From contig OX638370.1 in assembly GCA_951812925.1 (NCBI GenBank), forward strand, positions 114,714,897 to 114,778,896: 64,000 bases of DNA. Direction: 5' to 3'. The stretch comes from Calliopum simillimum. Taxonomy: Eukaryota > Arthropoda > Insecta > Diptera > Lauxaniidae. Positions 37,250 to 50,089 of the stretch are shown in pieces. A model generated the notes under the pieces. That model ran no database searches. It saw nothing but the letters and a program-made list of their open reading frames with translations, and was not told the DNA's origin. Position numbers and translations under genes: made by a program. Within the stretch, counting starts at the first letter, position 1; each line of letters begins with the position of its first letter.

Positions 37250-38620
37250 ATTTCTATTTTTAAATTTTATTTTATTTTGACTTTCATTATACCAAAATTA
37301 AACTTTTTTTTAGTTTTATTTAAACATTATAATTATTTCTGTTATGTTTAATCAATGACAATAACACACATACATATGTATTTATATACTTTTGCATAAA
37401 TTTAGTTGTTAGCATATTTCAATGTATGCGTGCATTTCATAGCGTGTAGTTCTTATTTGTATTCATTATTTACACACACAAAACTTTTTGCGTTCTCTAA
37501 TGTTCCTTTGATGTAACAACGACACAAATACTCGTGTAAATGTTAATGTGGTTACATGCGTTGCATTTGTTGTGAGCATGTGCGTGTTAATGTGTGTAGC
37601 ATGTTGCTCGTAGCATATTTACACTCATTATAATAAAGCTATGAAATAGTTGTTTGTTATTTGTTTGTTTTTGTTTTATTTTTTCTATGTTGCACTTGAA
37701 ACCGCTGCAAAAATACACATAATTACTTTGCATACTTTTGTGCGCATACAGTTGACAATGTCATGTATTGCCATTCTGCTCTTTGATGCTAAAAAGTTGA
37801 TGTTTAGTAAAGTTTTTTCACATTTTGCTGGTTTGATGCTGCTTTGAAAATAAATCTAAAATATTACTTTTTATATAAATTCTGTTGTTTTGTTATTGTT
37901 TTTGCTGTTAAAGTTGTTGTTGCAATTTTAAATAAATTTAACAACTAGTTAATAAATATAAATCAAAATAAAATAAAAATTAGCTTTCTAAAAAATGTTA
38001 TTAGTCTAGTGAATTAAGTCTTTCTGACTATAGAAATTAGTATCAGAAGTTTTTTATATGAAATCGTTTTTTTTTTTTCGTGTTTTAAAACATATATCTT
38101 AAGCCGATATCGAGTTCGCTGCCGCACAAAAAGTTGTTTAACCTTAAAAGTCACAAAAATCGGTATCTCTCTACTATTTCTACAAAAAAAAATGTTACTC
38201 ACAAATTCGTAGCTCAAAAACTTTCCTATGAAAGTTGTTTTCATATGACTAAAAGCTTTTTTGCACTTAGCATATGCTAACGGTTTTAACAAATCTTGTG
38301 GTCTTAAAAAAAGTAGTTTTGTGGATGTATAAGATTCCAACTTACGGAACTCTTATTTGTTGGAAGCATTAATAAAGCAAACCTTTTTGCATTATTATCA
38401 AAACTGCAAAGAATGGCTGATTTTTTATTTTTGTAAGCCATCTGCCTTTCTCTCTTCATGTTTTACCACACTAAGGTTGTTTTATATACGCTAAATTAGT
38501 TGCAACAAAGTATGCTATCAGGTTGATGGAGTCTGGTTTTTAAATATCAAAAGGTAGTGACAACTTTGTCATATTCGTTTATAGTCAGGCAGCCATTAAG
38601 GGCCTTGGCTCCAACATAAC
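37250..38620. other. AT-rich non-coding DNA, nothing recognised
   Basis: Contains TG-rich text at 37530-37620 and T-rich tracts. No element ends or exons that I can support. Confidence 0.45.
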
Positions 38621-38623
38621 TAA

Positions 38624-38954
38624 TGCCCCAGACAGACGACAGCTTAAATCTAGATTATAGACGTAATAATGCAAATATTTTTATTGCATGATTTTAGGCT
38701 TTTTTTAAATACATATTTCATAGACTTTGACAAAAAGAAAATTTCCCAATTTGGGAGCCAAAAAATTCTAAAACATCAAAAACAAGATTAAGAGTGAGCT
38801 AAGTAATTAGAATTTTTTGGACCCTGAATTGGAAAATTTTCTTTTTGTCTATGGCTATGAAATATTTATTAAAACAATGCCTAAAATCATGCAATAAAAA
38901 GATTCACATTATTACAACTAAAATCTAGATTAAAGCTGTCGTCTGTCTGGGGCA
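38624..38954. mobile_element. Foldback MITE, 331 bases, TAA duplication
   Basis: Ends TGCCCCAGACAGACGACAGC and its complement, flanked by TAA at 38621-38623 and 38955-38957. The arms pair for about 150 bases each ('ATCTAGATT', 'TTGCATGATTTTAGGC', 'GAAAATTTTC' segments). No coding frame. The duplication size fits PIF/Harbinger; the ends differ from the element at 27777, so it is another family. Confidence 0.82.
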
Positions 38955-39282
38955 TAAGTCTCGCTTAGTCTTTGTAAAGAAGTTGTAAAGATTCTGACTT
39001 CGAAGAGTTCATATTTCATTCCATTGTGAATGCACAGCGCTGATGAACCGATGTTCCAAGTTGTTCGAAAGTTATCTCTTCAATTTTTTTACACATATCT
39101 TCTCTTCTTATACGAGCTAAAATTGTATGTTTATTTATATATTTATATCTATATATAAATAGGCAAACGAAATCGGTTAGGTCCCTGTTTCTATACCTAA
39201 ATCTCAACCGATTTGCTTGATTTTTTTTTGTTGGAAAGGTTGTGAGGAGGAGCAGTGCATAGGACTATATTTGTTTTTAAAG

Positions 39283-39860
39283 TGGGAGGTGCCACGCCCC
39301 TAAATGGAAAAAACGATCTCACGGCTAAACCGCTGCATCGATTTTAACGAAATTTGGTATGGAGATAGGGTTAGGACCAAGGAACTATAATTTGACCATT
39401 ATGTTTTTCAGTGGGCGGTGCCACGCCCCTAAATGGAAAAAACGCCCTCACGGCTAAACCACTGCATCGATTTTAACGAAATTTGGTATGGAGATAGGGT
39501 TAGGACTACGAAACGATAATATGACCATTATGTTTTTCAGTGGGCGGTGACACGCCCCTAAATGGAAAAAACGCTCCCACGGCTAAACCGCTGCATCGAT
39601 TTTAACGAAATTTGGTACGGAGATAGGATTGGCACTAAGGAACGATAAAATGTCCATTATATTTTCAGTGGGCAGTGCCACGCCCCTTAATGGAAAAAAC
39701 GCTCTCACGTCGAAAATACTGCATACGATTTTTAAGAAATTTGGTATAGATATAGAGTTAGCACTACATAGCACGATAACATGATTGATTTTTATGAATT
39801 TCGGTATAGATAGTTATCAAAAACTGTTTGCTCTTTAGTAGGAGTTACACGCCTCTAAAT
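39283..39860. repeat. Tandem array, unit about 129 bases
   Basis: GCCACGCCCCTAAATGG or a close form occurs at 39291, 39420, 39549, 39677 and (decayed) 39843, spaced 129, 129, 128 and 166. Each unit also has 'CTGCATCGATTTTAACGAAA' and 'TTTGGTATGGAGATAGGGTT'. The first three units are close to identical, so the array expanded recently. Confidence 0.88.
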
Positions 39861-40049
39861 GAAAAGTACGATATTGCAACTTAGCTGCTGCACCGATGCA
39901 GATAACTCGAACCCTAAGGAAGAATATTAAAAGTTTTTTGTGTTTTATCGACCAAGGAAGGGTATAAAAACTTTTTCCTTTATTTTATGGTCAAATTGAA
40001 ATGGGCGAATTTCGGCCACAAGGCGAACTCTAGTATTTATAAATATATA

Positions 40050-41210
40050 TGTGCCCAAATTTTTCGCGAGAACGGACGCAGCGATTTTAATAAAACTTTA
40101 TGAAAAGATGCACTCTAGCATAAAATGGAGAATAAACAAGGTTCTAACTTTATAGCTACCCACTAGGGGGCGTGGCACCGCCCTAAAGTTTAAATTTAAT
40201 CTAGTCATAACTTCCAAACCATTAAAAGTATTTTGATGAAATTTACTACACATCTACTGACTATCAATGTCTTCTAATGGACAGAAAGTGGGCGGAATCG
40301 AAGAAATGCCACGCCCACTTTTTAGCCATTGAAAATTTTGATTTAATATTACTCGAAAACGACTCCAACACTTTTGATGAAAATTTAGGAGATGTTACCT
40401 CTGCTAACAAGGATTAATATAAAATATGCCGTTATATTGGGAAAACTCGTTGAAGGGCGTGGCACCACCCACAAAATTATAATTCGGCTTAAAAAGAAAA
40501 CTAATAAAGTAACCAGTCTGAAATTAACTGTGGGGAGCCTACTTGCTATAAGGCATCTCTGATCTGAAAGAGGGTGAAATATCGCCGTTGCGCGTGGAAT
40601 CTCCCGTACAAGCGAAATACGTTTTATGCTATGTCTCGCAAATGTTAGAAGACATTTTAATGAAATTTGGTATGTAGGTACTGCTTATCAATAACTTTTA
40701 ATAACCGAAAAGTGGGCGGTATCGAAGAAGTTCCACAGCCCCTTTTAAACCATTGAAAATTTTAATTCAATATTACTCGAATACGGCTCCAACAATTTTA
40801 ATGAAAATTTAGGAGATGTTACCCCTGCAAACAAGAATTAATATGTGATATAACGTTATATTAGAAAAATACATTGATGGGCGTGGTACCGCCCACAAAA
40901 AAAAAAAAAAATAATATGCTATAAAATGAAAACTACTAAAGCAATCTTTCTGAATTTAACTGTAGGGAGTCCACCTGCTATTTGGCACCTATGACCTGAA
41001 AGTTGGCAAAATATCGCCGGTGTGCGTGGAACCTCCCATACAAGTAAAACAAGTTAAATGCTATTTCTCACATATGGTACAACATATTTTGATGAAATTT
41101 GGTATGCCGATCTGTATCATGAGTATTTAAAGCATAACGAAAAGTAGGCTTTGTTCAATAGTTGCCACGCCCACTTTTTATCAAAATAAAAATTTTGGTT
41201 AATAACGCAG
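40050..41210. repeat. Tandem array, unit about 427 bases
   Basis: 'GTGGGCGG(A/T)ATCGAAGAA' occurs at about 40288 and 40714, with a decayed third copy at about 41142. 'ACCATTGAAAATTTTGATTT' and 'GAAAATTTAGGAGATGTTAC' repeat at the same 426-428 spacing. 'GGGCGTGGCACC(A/G)CCCAC' words are shared with the neighbouring 129-base array, so the two arrays probably come from one element family. Confidence 0.85.
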
Positions 41211-41269
41211 GCACAAAAAAAAATGGAATGAACTTTTTCATTTTTATATGCAGCCTTATGTACTTTTTG

Positions 41270-41540
41270 AAGCTGAATCCGTCTCCATTGCAGAACTTTT
41301 ATTAAACCTGTAGGATTTTGAAATATCCTTGCTTGAATTTAAAGAAAATGCTGTACAGCATAGCTATAAGAAAAGGTAAAATTCTTTTTTATTAATAGAA
41401 TCCAATAGCCACAATCTTTCTTATCATAATATCGTTTCGGATTTTTGCAATAGGACTTTTATTTTCCGAGTTATGATCCTTTGAAGATGAGACATTTCAG
41501 CCCCCATACAAATGACGAAATATTTTGGGTTTGTGGCATA
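41270..41540. mobile_element. Old relative of piggyBac-like MITE P1
   Basis: The same order of text as P1 and 31270-31620: 'GCTGAATCC', 'GATTTTGAAATATCCTTGCT', 'AATCCAATAGCCACAATCTT', 'TTTTCCGAGTTATGATCCTT'. The ends are not recognisable. Confidence 0.45.
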
Positions 41541-41544
41541 TCCC

Positions 41545-43350
41545 ATTGATTTATTTTAGGGCATTCTATTTCACATTAAAAAAAATTTGAGTTTTTGAAA
41601 TTTTTCTATATAATTCGATATTTTCAGAGTATTTTCTTATTATTATCCTCATCGGTTTATTTATCATTTTGAAAGCATGATCATTAGAGGTGAAAAGATA
41701 TAAGTTTCATAACAGAAAATAGCTATGAATAAAAACATCGACTAAAATAATAAAATCAGATTGTTGACCGAGCAGGGATCGGTCTCCAGGTACTTCTTAT
41801 AAAATCTCAAATCCATTTTGGAGTTAATAAAAATTTCAAAATGGTTCATATGGGTAGACAGCGAAGTTATAAACAGGGTGTACAATAAGCTTAATTGCTG
41901 CCAAAGTTATTATAGCACCTTTCAATTTCCATATTATCCTAACCCAATGACTTAAAGCTTACTTCTATAAAGTTATCTGTCGCATACACGGAAAGAAAAA
42001 ATGTATAAAATTTACCAGAAATGGACTGTAAAATGTTTGCAAATGAGAATTCTTATTATTTTTTTAATTCAGGACAGGAAACATTAGGCAGCAGAATATT
42101 GATTTTTTTGTATATATTTATTTATATTTAAATGATTTAACTTCTATAAAAAACCATACAAAAAACTTTAAGAAAGCAAGCTAAATTCTGACTCAATGAA
42201 AATAATGTGTAATTTTAACTGATTTTTTTCTAAACATTAATTGTTTTTTTATTTAAGTTGTTTCGCCACTTTCTACTACTAATTTTCGTTAAAAAAAAAT
42301 AATAAAAAAAAAATGTATTCCAGTTTAATAATTTTTACTATGCTAGTATTGAAATATTCACTTTTAAGCAAATCTGAAATTTTAATAATATTTTTGGCAG
42401 TTTTTAGTAGATACATAAAACTAAAGAAGATAAAAATAAGTTTCGTAATTTTTAAAAGATTTTCGCTACAAAAATTATAAAAGTTTTCTTTCCGAAGAAA
42501 TCATAGCCAAAAAACTTCATCTCCGGCATTGATCTTGATGTCAATTTTTGAAATTTGTATTAAAACACTTAATTATAACCGATTGAAAAATAAATAATGG
42601 ATCTAAGTTATTGGGTTAGAAAGTCAAATTTTTCTTGTACCTATATATCTCCTAAACTATAAGTTGCATTAAAACAAATTTTGCCAGTTTTTGAGATAAA
42701 ATATTATGACCTACAAAATTGTGCAGCAACATTTTTCCGTAGATGTAACCGTTATGAAGATAGCGGCTAAGAATTGACTTTCACTCTTTATCTCGAAATT
42801 AGTTTTTTGCAAATGTTTTAAAACACCATAATTAAATGCTTCCAATCAAATAATTTCAAAAAATCTTTTTTTACTTGACTATAAACAATTTACAAAATAA
42901 TTTTTATAACAAAAACTAACTGCAGAAATTTTTGCAACTTGTAACAATGAACTTTTTTGTAAATTCGTGAAAAACATTTGATTTTATGATATCAATTGTT
43001 TGACTATCATTAAATAAAATAATCTATTAAAGTTATCGGACTACGACGAGAAAGATGGAAGTAGATAAGTTCTAGAAGAAAATGGCTTATTTCGGTATGA
43101 CTAGATAGAATATACATATAACTGAAAATGGTACTTTTTATTAAACAAATTTACCATTTTCGGCAAGCTAATATCCATATTAATTTAGTTTAGTGCAAGT
43201 CCCAAATCATTGTTCTTTGAAGCCATGAAACTTTTCGTTATTTAGCCGCAGCATTTGCTAACATATGGCAGTCATATATCAGTCTCATTGTCACTTGTAC
43301 TTTTGCTTTACTGCTGTTGCCAAACAGCATGAAATCCATCATTAGCGCAA
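41545..43350. other. AT-rich non-coding DNA, nothing recognised
   Basis: Repeat-like text without definable ends. No coding exon or RNA gene seen. Confidence 0.4.
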
Positions 43351-43369
43351 TTTAAATTTATGCCACAAC

Positions 43370-44790
43370 ATGCATCGTAAGCTCAACAGCAGTCAGTACC
43401 AAAAAAACAAAGACGCCATTTCAATAGAAAAAAATCAAAGACAGCGCCTTAAAGTAGGCAACACTAAGCTTAAAAGTAGGCAACACAACATGAAACGAAA
43501 AAAACATAAAGATGATGAAAATAACAACAACAGAAAAAATACAGGAAGCAAAAATAGCAAAAATATATTAAAATTTTGCTGATGTCGCGGTTTTGCTGCA
43601 ACAACAACAACAAAACATACCCACCAATAACAACAACAAATACAAAAATCAACAAAACTTAGTCCTCCACGCAGTATTGAGCCACAAAAACAACAAAAAG
43701 ACACAGCAAAATGTGACGAGACGCAGAAAATGCGGCAACACGACACGAATCAATAATAAGGATAACGTTTAATATTACGTGAAAACGTTAGCATACAGAA
43801 CGCCGTAATGTGCAAAACAGCAGCAGTAGCAGCAGAGTGGCACAACAAAATCCAAAAAAAAATACGAGAAAGAAAAAGTAACGCACTGATAACCGTAAAC
43901 GTCGAGTGCCAACAGCAACAATATCAGCAGTTAAGGACGACTATAGCGTAACCGAAACACGTAACGTAATGTAATGCAAAAGGAAAATTCTTGTTGTTGT
44001 TGAAGAGCACAAAAAACACGTCGTAGTCGCGCTTATGCTGCGTCGCAGGATAACGCATATGAAATTGTGTTGTTTTTTTTTATTCCTTCGCCTGCAGCAG
44101 TAAATTTTGCAAGAATATTGTTGTGTTTTTTCCAACGCGTTGCCAACTTAATGCGGTAACGACGCGGCCATTAAAGGGTTTTCACATTTCCGCATCACAT
44201 TTGATGATTTGACCTTTTCGCATTTGGGTTTTGTATTTCTTGGCTTTATGATTTATGTGCGCTGTGGCACTCACTCTATGGCACTTTAATGATTTTATTT
44301 TTATGCTCTTTTTTTTTTTGTATTGTGTGTATGTGTTTTTTTGGAGAATTTTTCTTATATTTTTTTTTTTTTTTCCTTTATATTTTGGGCAAAATTATTT
44401 TTATTGCATTTTTCGTAGAATTTTTTCTTTCAGCTTTTTGCAAAAATTTTCTTGCTTTTCTCACTTTTAAATAATTTCAATTTTATATATTTTTCAAAAA
44501 AACACAACGCAACGCTATCACACGCAAACGACCGTACGCTGTGAACACACCCGTTCCTTGCACAGTCCAAAGTTAACTGAGATTTCGTTGATGACAACAA
44601 CGAGATGCCATCACAGCAACAGCAAACAGCGCTCGTTCGTTCGTTACTTTTGCTTTTGTCATATTGTGGTGCAACATATTTCTCTGTGTCTGTGTGTCTC
44701 GTATTCGTCGTTTTTCAGTCATCGTTTCTTTTCATCTCAGCCGAAGCGACAGTTGTGAAAGCTCAACATAAGTAAAAGCAACGAGTAGCA
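43370..44790. other. CAA/CAG-rich, less AT-rich block; possible 5' region of a gene
   Basis: This block has many CAACAA and CAGCAG runs (43590-43700, 43815-43840), CpG-containing text around 44015-44170 and 44490-44560, and initiator-like TCAGT words on both strands (44716 on +, about 44575 on -). It reads like promoter or 5' UTR sequence of an insect gene rather than a transposon. I see no open frame with protein features. If the minus-strand exon at 37.1 kb is real, this block lies upstream of it. Confidence 0.25.
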
Positions 44791-44799
44791 TAACTATGT

Positions 44800-45255
44800 A
44801 TAACCAACAAATATTTTATAGAAAAAAACTCTTGCTCGTTGATTTTTCATCAGTTGAGCTTTGTGTGCCTGATGCGAGAGCGCGTGTTGAACATATTCTC
44901 TCTTTCTCTCATTCTGCGCCCAGTTACAGCATCTTTGTGGCAGCATCCTGCTGAATTTAGTTTTGTAATACACGCACGTGTCATAAAATTATTTCAGCAA
45001 GAGCGTAATTTACTGTCATTTTAAAAACGTAAATGAAGTGATTTTTTACACATAATTTCTAACAAAGAGATGTAATCTTTATCTAAGAGAGTTTTGAAAT
45101 AGCATGGAAATTTACTTTCAATACAAAATATAAATCATAACTAATGAATTCCTGTCTTTTTGACAGGATACCCTTTAAAAATATATGATCCTAATCCCAT
45201 CAATCTCTGTCAAACAGTTTCAGATATATGAAAAATTTTGTGTTTGGGGATGTTA
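44800..45255. other. Non-coding DNA, nothing recognised
   Basis: No repeats with ends and no exon that I can support. Confidence 0.4.
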
Positions 45256-45260
45256 TATAT

Positions 45261-47326
45261 GGGTGATTCTCAGATAACTGTACTTTTTGTGTCCTCTGGC
45301 AATTTCACCTATACAGTAGGCTTTTTTTTCACAAAAAATGACGCTATAAGTTAGAAACTATGTTTTTCTAATAGAGCGGATCAATTTTACCACCAAATAA
45401 TTATTGGTCTACTGTGAAAGTTTGCAAATGTACCCCAAATGTCACAAACGTGGCATGTCCTACCCCTACTTTTTATACACAAAACGATGAAAAACGACCA
45501 AAAAACGGAAATAGAACAGAAAACAAGTTATTACACATATTAAGTAAATACTTAGGGCTACAATATTCTGAGCTCATCTGCAGTTTTAAATAATTTTTAG
45601 AGGGCACAATTTCGAATTGAAAACTGTCCCCTAGTTTTGGAAAAAAAAAATTTCTTGAAAGCATTATGCTACTACTGCATGGTACTACTGTTTCAGTCAA
45701 TAGATTACACTACATATGCATTAATTCTGATCACTATCCATCACCCAAAAGTCATCATGTCCGAACGCGTCCAAAAAGAAATCTGTTTGCGTTTTATAGG
45801 GCATTTTATAAACAAAAACCGTTTTTTCTAAAAATTATGGTCACAAACGTGGCACTCGGCGCTCCCAGGTAGGACATTTTATTTTATGCATGAAACAATT
45901 TTTTTGTAGGATTTGCAGACATGACCCCAAATTCTTTCGGAAAAATCTTGAACTCAAAAGCGTGCTTTACAATGAGCGATAAACTGCAAAAATGTCACAA
46001 ACGTGGCGCATCAAAAATGTCACAAACGTGGCACTTTTTATCAGTCCGCAAAAAAACATATTTCATATAAAGTTTGAGTATACAGATGTTAAGTTGAAGG
46101 CTATTAATTATGTTTTTAATACAAAAATTTTTCTACACCATCAAAATCCTGTGTTATACTTGCTCAAAAGTGAAAAAATCACTGTTTTGACATCTACTTA
46201 AAGCTATAGAACAAAAACAACAACAAGTAAAATTAATTTTTGTCAATGGATTCAGACAGCCAAATTTATTGTCAACAAGACATAATTTACCGTTTTTCAA
46301 TTGGATTCCAAGGTTCCGAGTTATAAGCGTTTAAATTAAGGACATCTTTCGATAACATACAAATGATTTTTTGAGACCGAAAAGTTGCAAAAAATCAAGT
46401 TTTATTATTTTTATCAATAATATATTTAATTACAAAAATTTCGTGACCTTGCAGACCATAATTGCATGAAAAATGACAGTTCTATGCTAGATTTAGTGAA
46501 TGGCCCTACTAAACTATTGCTTTGCAAATTAACAGAATCAAAATTTCATCTGTTCTTTCACTAAATCTACAATAGGGCCTTATTTTTTCATCCGATTTTA
46601 GTCTGCAAGGGCTTAAAATTTTCGTGATAAAATATATTTTTGATAAAAATAATAAAACTTACCATTTTTGTTAATTTTTCGGTCCAGAAAATCCTTTGTG
46701 TGTTATTGAGGTATCCTTTTTTTAAAGGCTTATAACTCGGAAACTGGCAATCCAATTGAAAAACGGTAAATAATGTCTTGTTGATAATAAATTCGGCTGT
46801 CTAAATCCATTGACAAAAAATAATTTTACTTTTTGCTGTTTTAGTTAAGTAGATGTCAAAAGTGTGATTTTTTCACTTTTGAGCAAGGATAACTAAGGAT
46901 TCTGATGTAATAGAAAAAAATCAAGATAAGATTCGTAATTAGGAGATCCTAATTCATCATAAACGGCTATAAAAACAGAGGACAGGGAACCATAGTTGAT
47001 CTTTAGGGCGATAGGGTATAAAAAAAATGGACCACCGGAGACATGACACTGTTGAAAAATTAGTCTTGAAGTGTAAATTTGTCATTATATGCAATATATC
47101 TCTCATCAAAATGCTTCAAAACCATAATTTTTCCATACTGTGGCTAAAATGTCACAAACGTGGCAATTTGGTCACAAACGTGGCAGCAAAATTTCTTAAT
47201 TTCGACCTCAAAGCCGTAAATTCACACTTGTTGTTGATCTACTTAAAAGGTGAGTTTTAAGAGTGTGTTTACACAAGATCTGCCAATTTTACAACTCGAA
47301 AAAGCACAGTTATCTAAGAATCACCC
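45261..47326. mobile_element. 2.07 kb inverted-repeat element with six GTCACAAACGTGGCA words
   Basis: Ends GGGTGATTCTCAGATAACTG and, at the right, the complement with one change (CAGTTATCTAAGAATCACCC). ATAT flanks both sides; since the junction is palindromic, a TA duplication is equally possible. A large internal inverted repeat has arms at about 46160-46510 and 46550-46900. The 15-base word GTCACAAACGTGGCA is at 45441, 45840, 45994 (last base G), 46019, 47151 and 47171, always in the same orientation. No transposase frame is seen. Superfamily unknown. Confidence 0.8.
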
Positions 47327-47356
47327 ATATCTAGTTGTCTTCATAATACATACATA

Positions 47357-48601
47357 CGTAGGCTGCTATATATATATCTGGCCTAATAATGAAATGCGAA
47401 TATTTATTACCTAAAATGGTTTTATTGATTTTCAAAGTATTCTTCAGCATGATTTATACACTTTTGCATGCGCTCAAACCAATTGTCGAAGCACTTTTTC
47501 CACTCCTATTGAGACACATGGTTTTTGAACGCTTCATCAGCATCTTCTGGTGACGAAAATAATTGACCATGCATTTTTTCTTGATGTGCGGGAATAAAAA
47601 GAAGTCATTGGGTGCTAAATCAGGGCTGTGCGACGGATGGCCCATTAATTCGACGTTTTGACTGGTCAAAAAGGCGCTGGTTTGAGCCGATGGTGAAAAT
47701 GTCATGGTGAACAATTATTAGTCTGCTCATATTTGTTTTTTGAATTTCTCCGAAGACTTCAGGCAAACAAATTGTAGTGCACCACTCAGAATTGACCGTC
47801 CTACGTTGCTCAAGCAGAATAGTCGCCACATGACCAGTTTTGCCAAAGAAACATGCGACCATTTGCTTCGAAGTGCTTCTTCCATGAACAACTTTCGTTG
47901 GATTTGGCTCGTCTTCAAAGAACCACACGGTCGATTGCTAATTTGTTTCGGGTTCATACGCATAGATCCATGATTCGTCACGTGTGACGATTTTATAATC
48001 GTCTTTTGAAGCACCGCGATCGTATTTTTTTAACATTTCTTTGCACCAATCGACACAAGCCTTTTTTAGAGCGATTGTCAAATTGTGCGCGATCCAAGAA
48101 GAACAAAACTTTTTTTACGGCCAGGTGTTCATGCAATATCAAAGGAAAAATGCCCAAAGATGACTCTATCCCACGGTATGTCACATGATGATCTTGCATT
48201 ATCAGTTCACGCACGGCATCAATGTTCTCTGGCACAACGGCCGTTTTTGGACGACCTTCACAGAATTCGTCATTGAGCGAGCGTCGGCCACGATTGAATT
48301 CATTAAATCAGTTTTTCACAGTGCTATAAAATTGTGCTTTATCGCCATATAAAAATTTAAATTCATTGATGCACTCTTGTCGTGATAATCCACGTCGAAA
48401 GTTGTGAAAAATGAGCGCACGAAAATGTTCACGAGTTAATTTCATATTTTTGCCAAATTGATTTTTTCAAGTCATTGTAAACAACACAAAACGTTCTGAG
48501 TACGTTTGTGCTAAAAAATGTCAAGCTTTATTATGGAGTTGCCAGATTTTAGCTACTGACATTAGTGTTGCCTAGGCCAGAAATATAAGTAGCAGCCAAC
48601 G
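47357..48601 (-). mobile_element. Mariner element 2, inactive
   Basis: TA at 47355-47356 and 48602-48603. The ends are CGTAGGCTGCTATATATA and the complement of CGTTGGCTGCTACTTATA, both continuing into 'TCTGGCCTA'. 1245 bases. It holds a decayed transposase on the minus strand. The protein style and ends recall the mellifera subfamily (from memory). It lies 0.9 kb upstream of gene A3. Confidence 0.92.
47422..48445 (-). pseudogene. Mariner transposase pseudogene (mellifera-like)
   Basis: Begins at 48445 with MKLTREHFRALIFHNFRRGL. Recognisable blocks follow: 'VPENIDAVRELIMQDHHVTY' (helix-turn-helix part), 'EDEPNPTKVV', 'STSKQMVACFFGKTGHVAT', 'IIVHHD' (second catalytic Asp) and 'HSPDLAPNDFFLFPHIK' (third Asp). 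Lesions: TGG to TGA after '..FYSTVKN', a rearranged segment after 'ILHEHLAVKK', and loss of bases just after HHD that replaces the usual N-A-x2-H context. The coding length of 1024 bases is not a multiple of three. It differs from mariner 1 in both ends and protein, so the two come from different lineages. Confidence 0.92.
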
Positions 48602-48609
48602 TAGTTTCA

Positions 48610-49505
48610 AAATACGAATGCATTTAAGCTTTATCGGATACTATACCTTAGAATAATACCAGGCCAAACGGTTGAATGGCTCTCGAGTTAAGCACTTTTT
48701 TAATATCCCTGGTGAAGCCAAAGAAATTTGTCATTAGAGTTTGTCATAGAGTTTAGAGTTTTCCTTAAAAATCTTTCAAAGCTTTCAAACTGGGAGCGGA
48801 AATAAAATTTTTTTTTTTTTGTAGACTACCTAGTGTCCAGCTCCGATCCGAAGATCAAGACCATAGCAGTCTTGGTCTTGATTTTCGACATTAAGTCTTG
48901 GTCTCGATATTGGGCTTTGTCTTGAAACAATTTCTAAACCTTATTCTTACAAGGCACTTGTGTTCTTACGGTGCCAAATTTTGAAATGAAAAACGATTTT
49001 AACTATAATTTACCAAGACTGGAAACAATCGTAGTCTTGATGCTCATCGTGAATAAAACCATGATCAAGACTATAATATTATGATCTTGGTCTTAAAATT
49101 ATATCAGCGCCTTGGTGTCGAAAAATTAATAAGATCATGGCTAATTTTAATCACCACTATCTTGCGTGGACGCTATGTCGTATGAGGACTATTTTCTTGA
49201 TATTCCTCATGATCTACTTAACGAAGAGTTCTCAGCAGGTTTTGATGATAAGTCAAATTTTAAAAAAAATTTTAGTTTTTGAGATCGTAATTATTTACAA
49301 AATAATATATTAATAAGTTACCATATCTTCAGAAATTTTTTATCAGCTTTACCTTATTCGTTTTGCATTTTTATAAAAACTAATTTCTTCACGCATGTGG
49401 AACTTTCCGCAATCTTAATTTTTACAAAATGCATTTCACAGCAATTAATTTATATTTTACAACTTAATAAGGGTTATAGTATAATTGTTTATATAATATA
49501 TACTT
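48610..49505. other. Upstream region of A3, nothing else recognised
   Basis: Has 'GTCTTGGTCTTGAT'-type repetition at 48860-49090. Text at about 49216-49265 ('CTTAACGAAGAGTTCTCAGC', 'AGGTTTTGATGATAAGTCA') recurs in altered form at about 52645-52690. Confidence 0.45.
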
Positions 49506-49510
49506 TTTCC

Positions 49511-49549
49511 TATATATATCCGATACAAAAAACAATTTCTCACTCAGTT
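49511..49549 (+). promoter_or_regulatory. Core promoter of gene A3 (TATA + Inr)
   Basis: TATATATATCC from 49511 and TCAGTT at 49544-49549, again 35 bases from TATA start to initiator A. Confidence 0.78.
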
Positions 49550-49587
49550 TGCGTTTTACAAAATTTCGGTTACGTGATATATTCAAA

Positions 49588-50075
49588 ATGAAAGTTGTAA
49601 TCGGAGTCATTCTATTGATTATTGTGGCTGAAAACCTTAACGCCAGCAAAACAACTTTTTCAAGGGAAGTTATACCAGTATTTGAGCAACGTACCAATGG
49701 AACTGCAAGCCTCCTTAAAGCTGAAAGCATTTTCATTGTTGCTAATCTTAAATTTAACAATGACACTATACATCATTTTACTTATGACGCACCGGTAAAT
49801 AAGCTTCAAATTATTCCAATTTGTAATTCATTTTTCATTAACTTTAATTAAAATATTTTTAGAAAGGAAAATTTGTCGATTATATAGAGCTGTTGGGATC
49901 ACAAGATCCAGATTACGCTGGAACAAAATTATCTTATGCATCTATAGAAATTATTCATCCTTTAACACATTTACCGATAACCCTTAGGAATGGAAAACCA
50001 AAAGGAATTGATGTAAGAGTTCTAATTTATGGAAAAGATATCGAAAGAGCACTTGAAGCTCGGCCATGGAGTTAA
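49588..50075 (+). CDS. Gene A3: small secreted MBF2-like protein
   Basis: Exons 49588..49794 and 49863..50075 with a 68-base GT-AG intron; 139 residues. Residues 1-19 (MKVVIGVILLIIVAENLNA) are a signal peptide. Blocks: 'RTNGTASLLKAES' (the G-x2-LL block), 'HFTYDAP' at the end of exon 1, 'VDYIELLGS' in exon 2, and 'KPKGIDVRVLIYG' followed by a charged tail 'KDIERALEARPWS'. Sequons NAS, NGT and NDT suggest glycosylation. A4 is its closest relative: both begin MKVV and share 'VAEN' and 'FSRE'. Intact by inspection. Function unknown beyond the likely secreted MBF2-like fold. Confidence 0.87.
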
Positions 50076-50089
50076 AGGAGAAAACCTAC

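Noticed and set aside
47740..48276. Plus-strand frames inside mariner 2
   Set aside because: They are the antisense shadow of the transposase.
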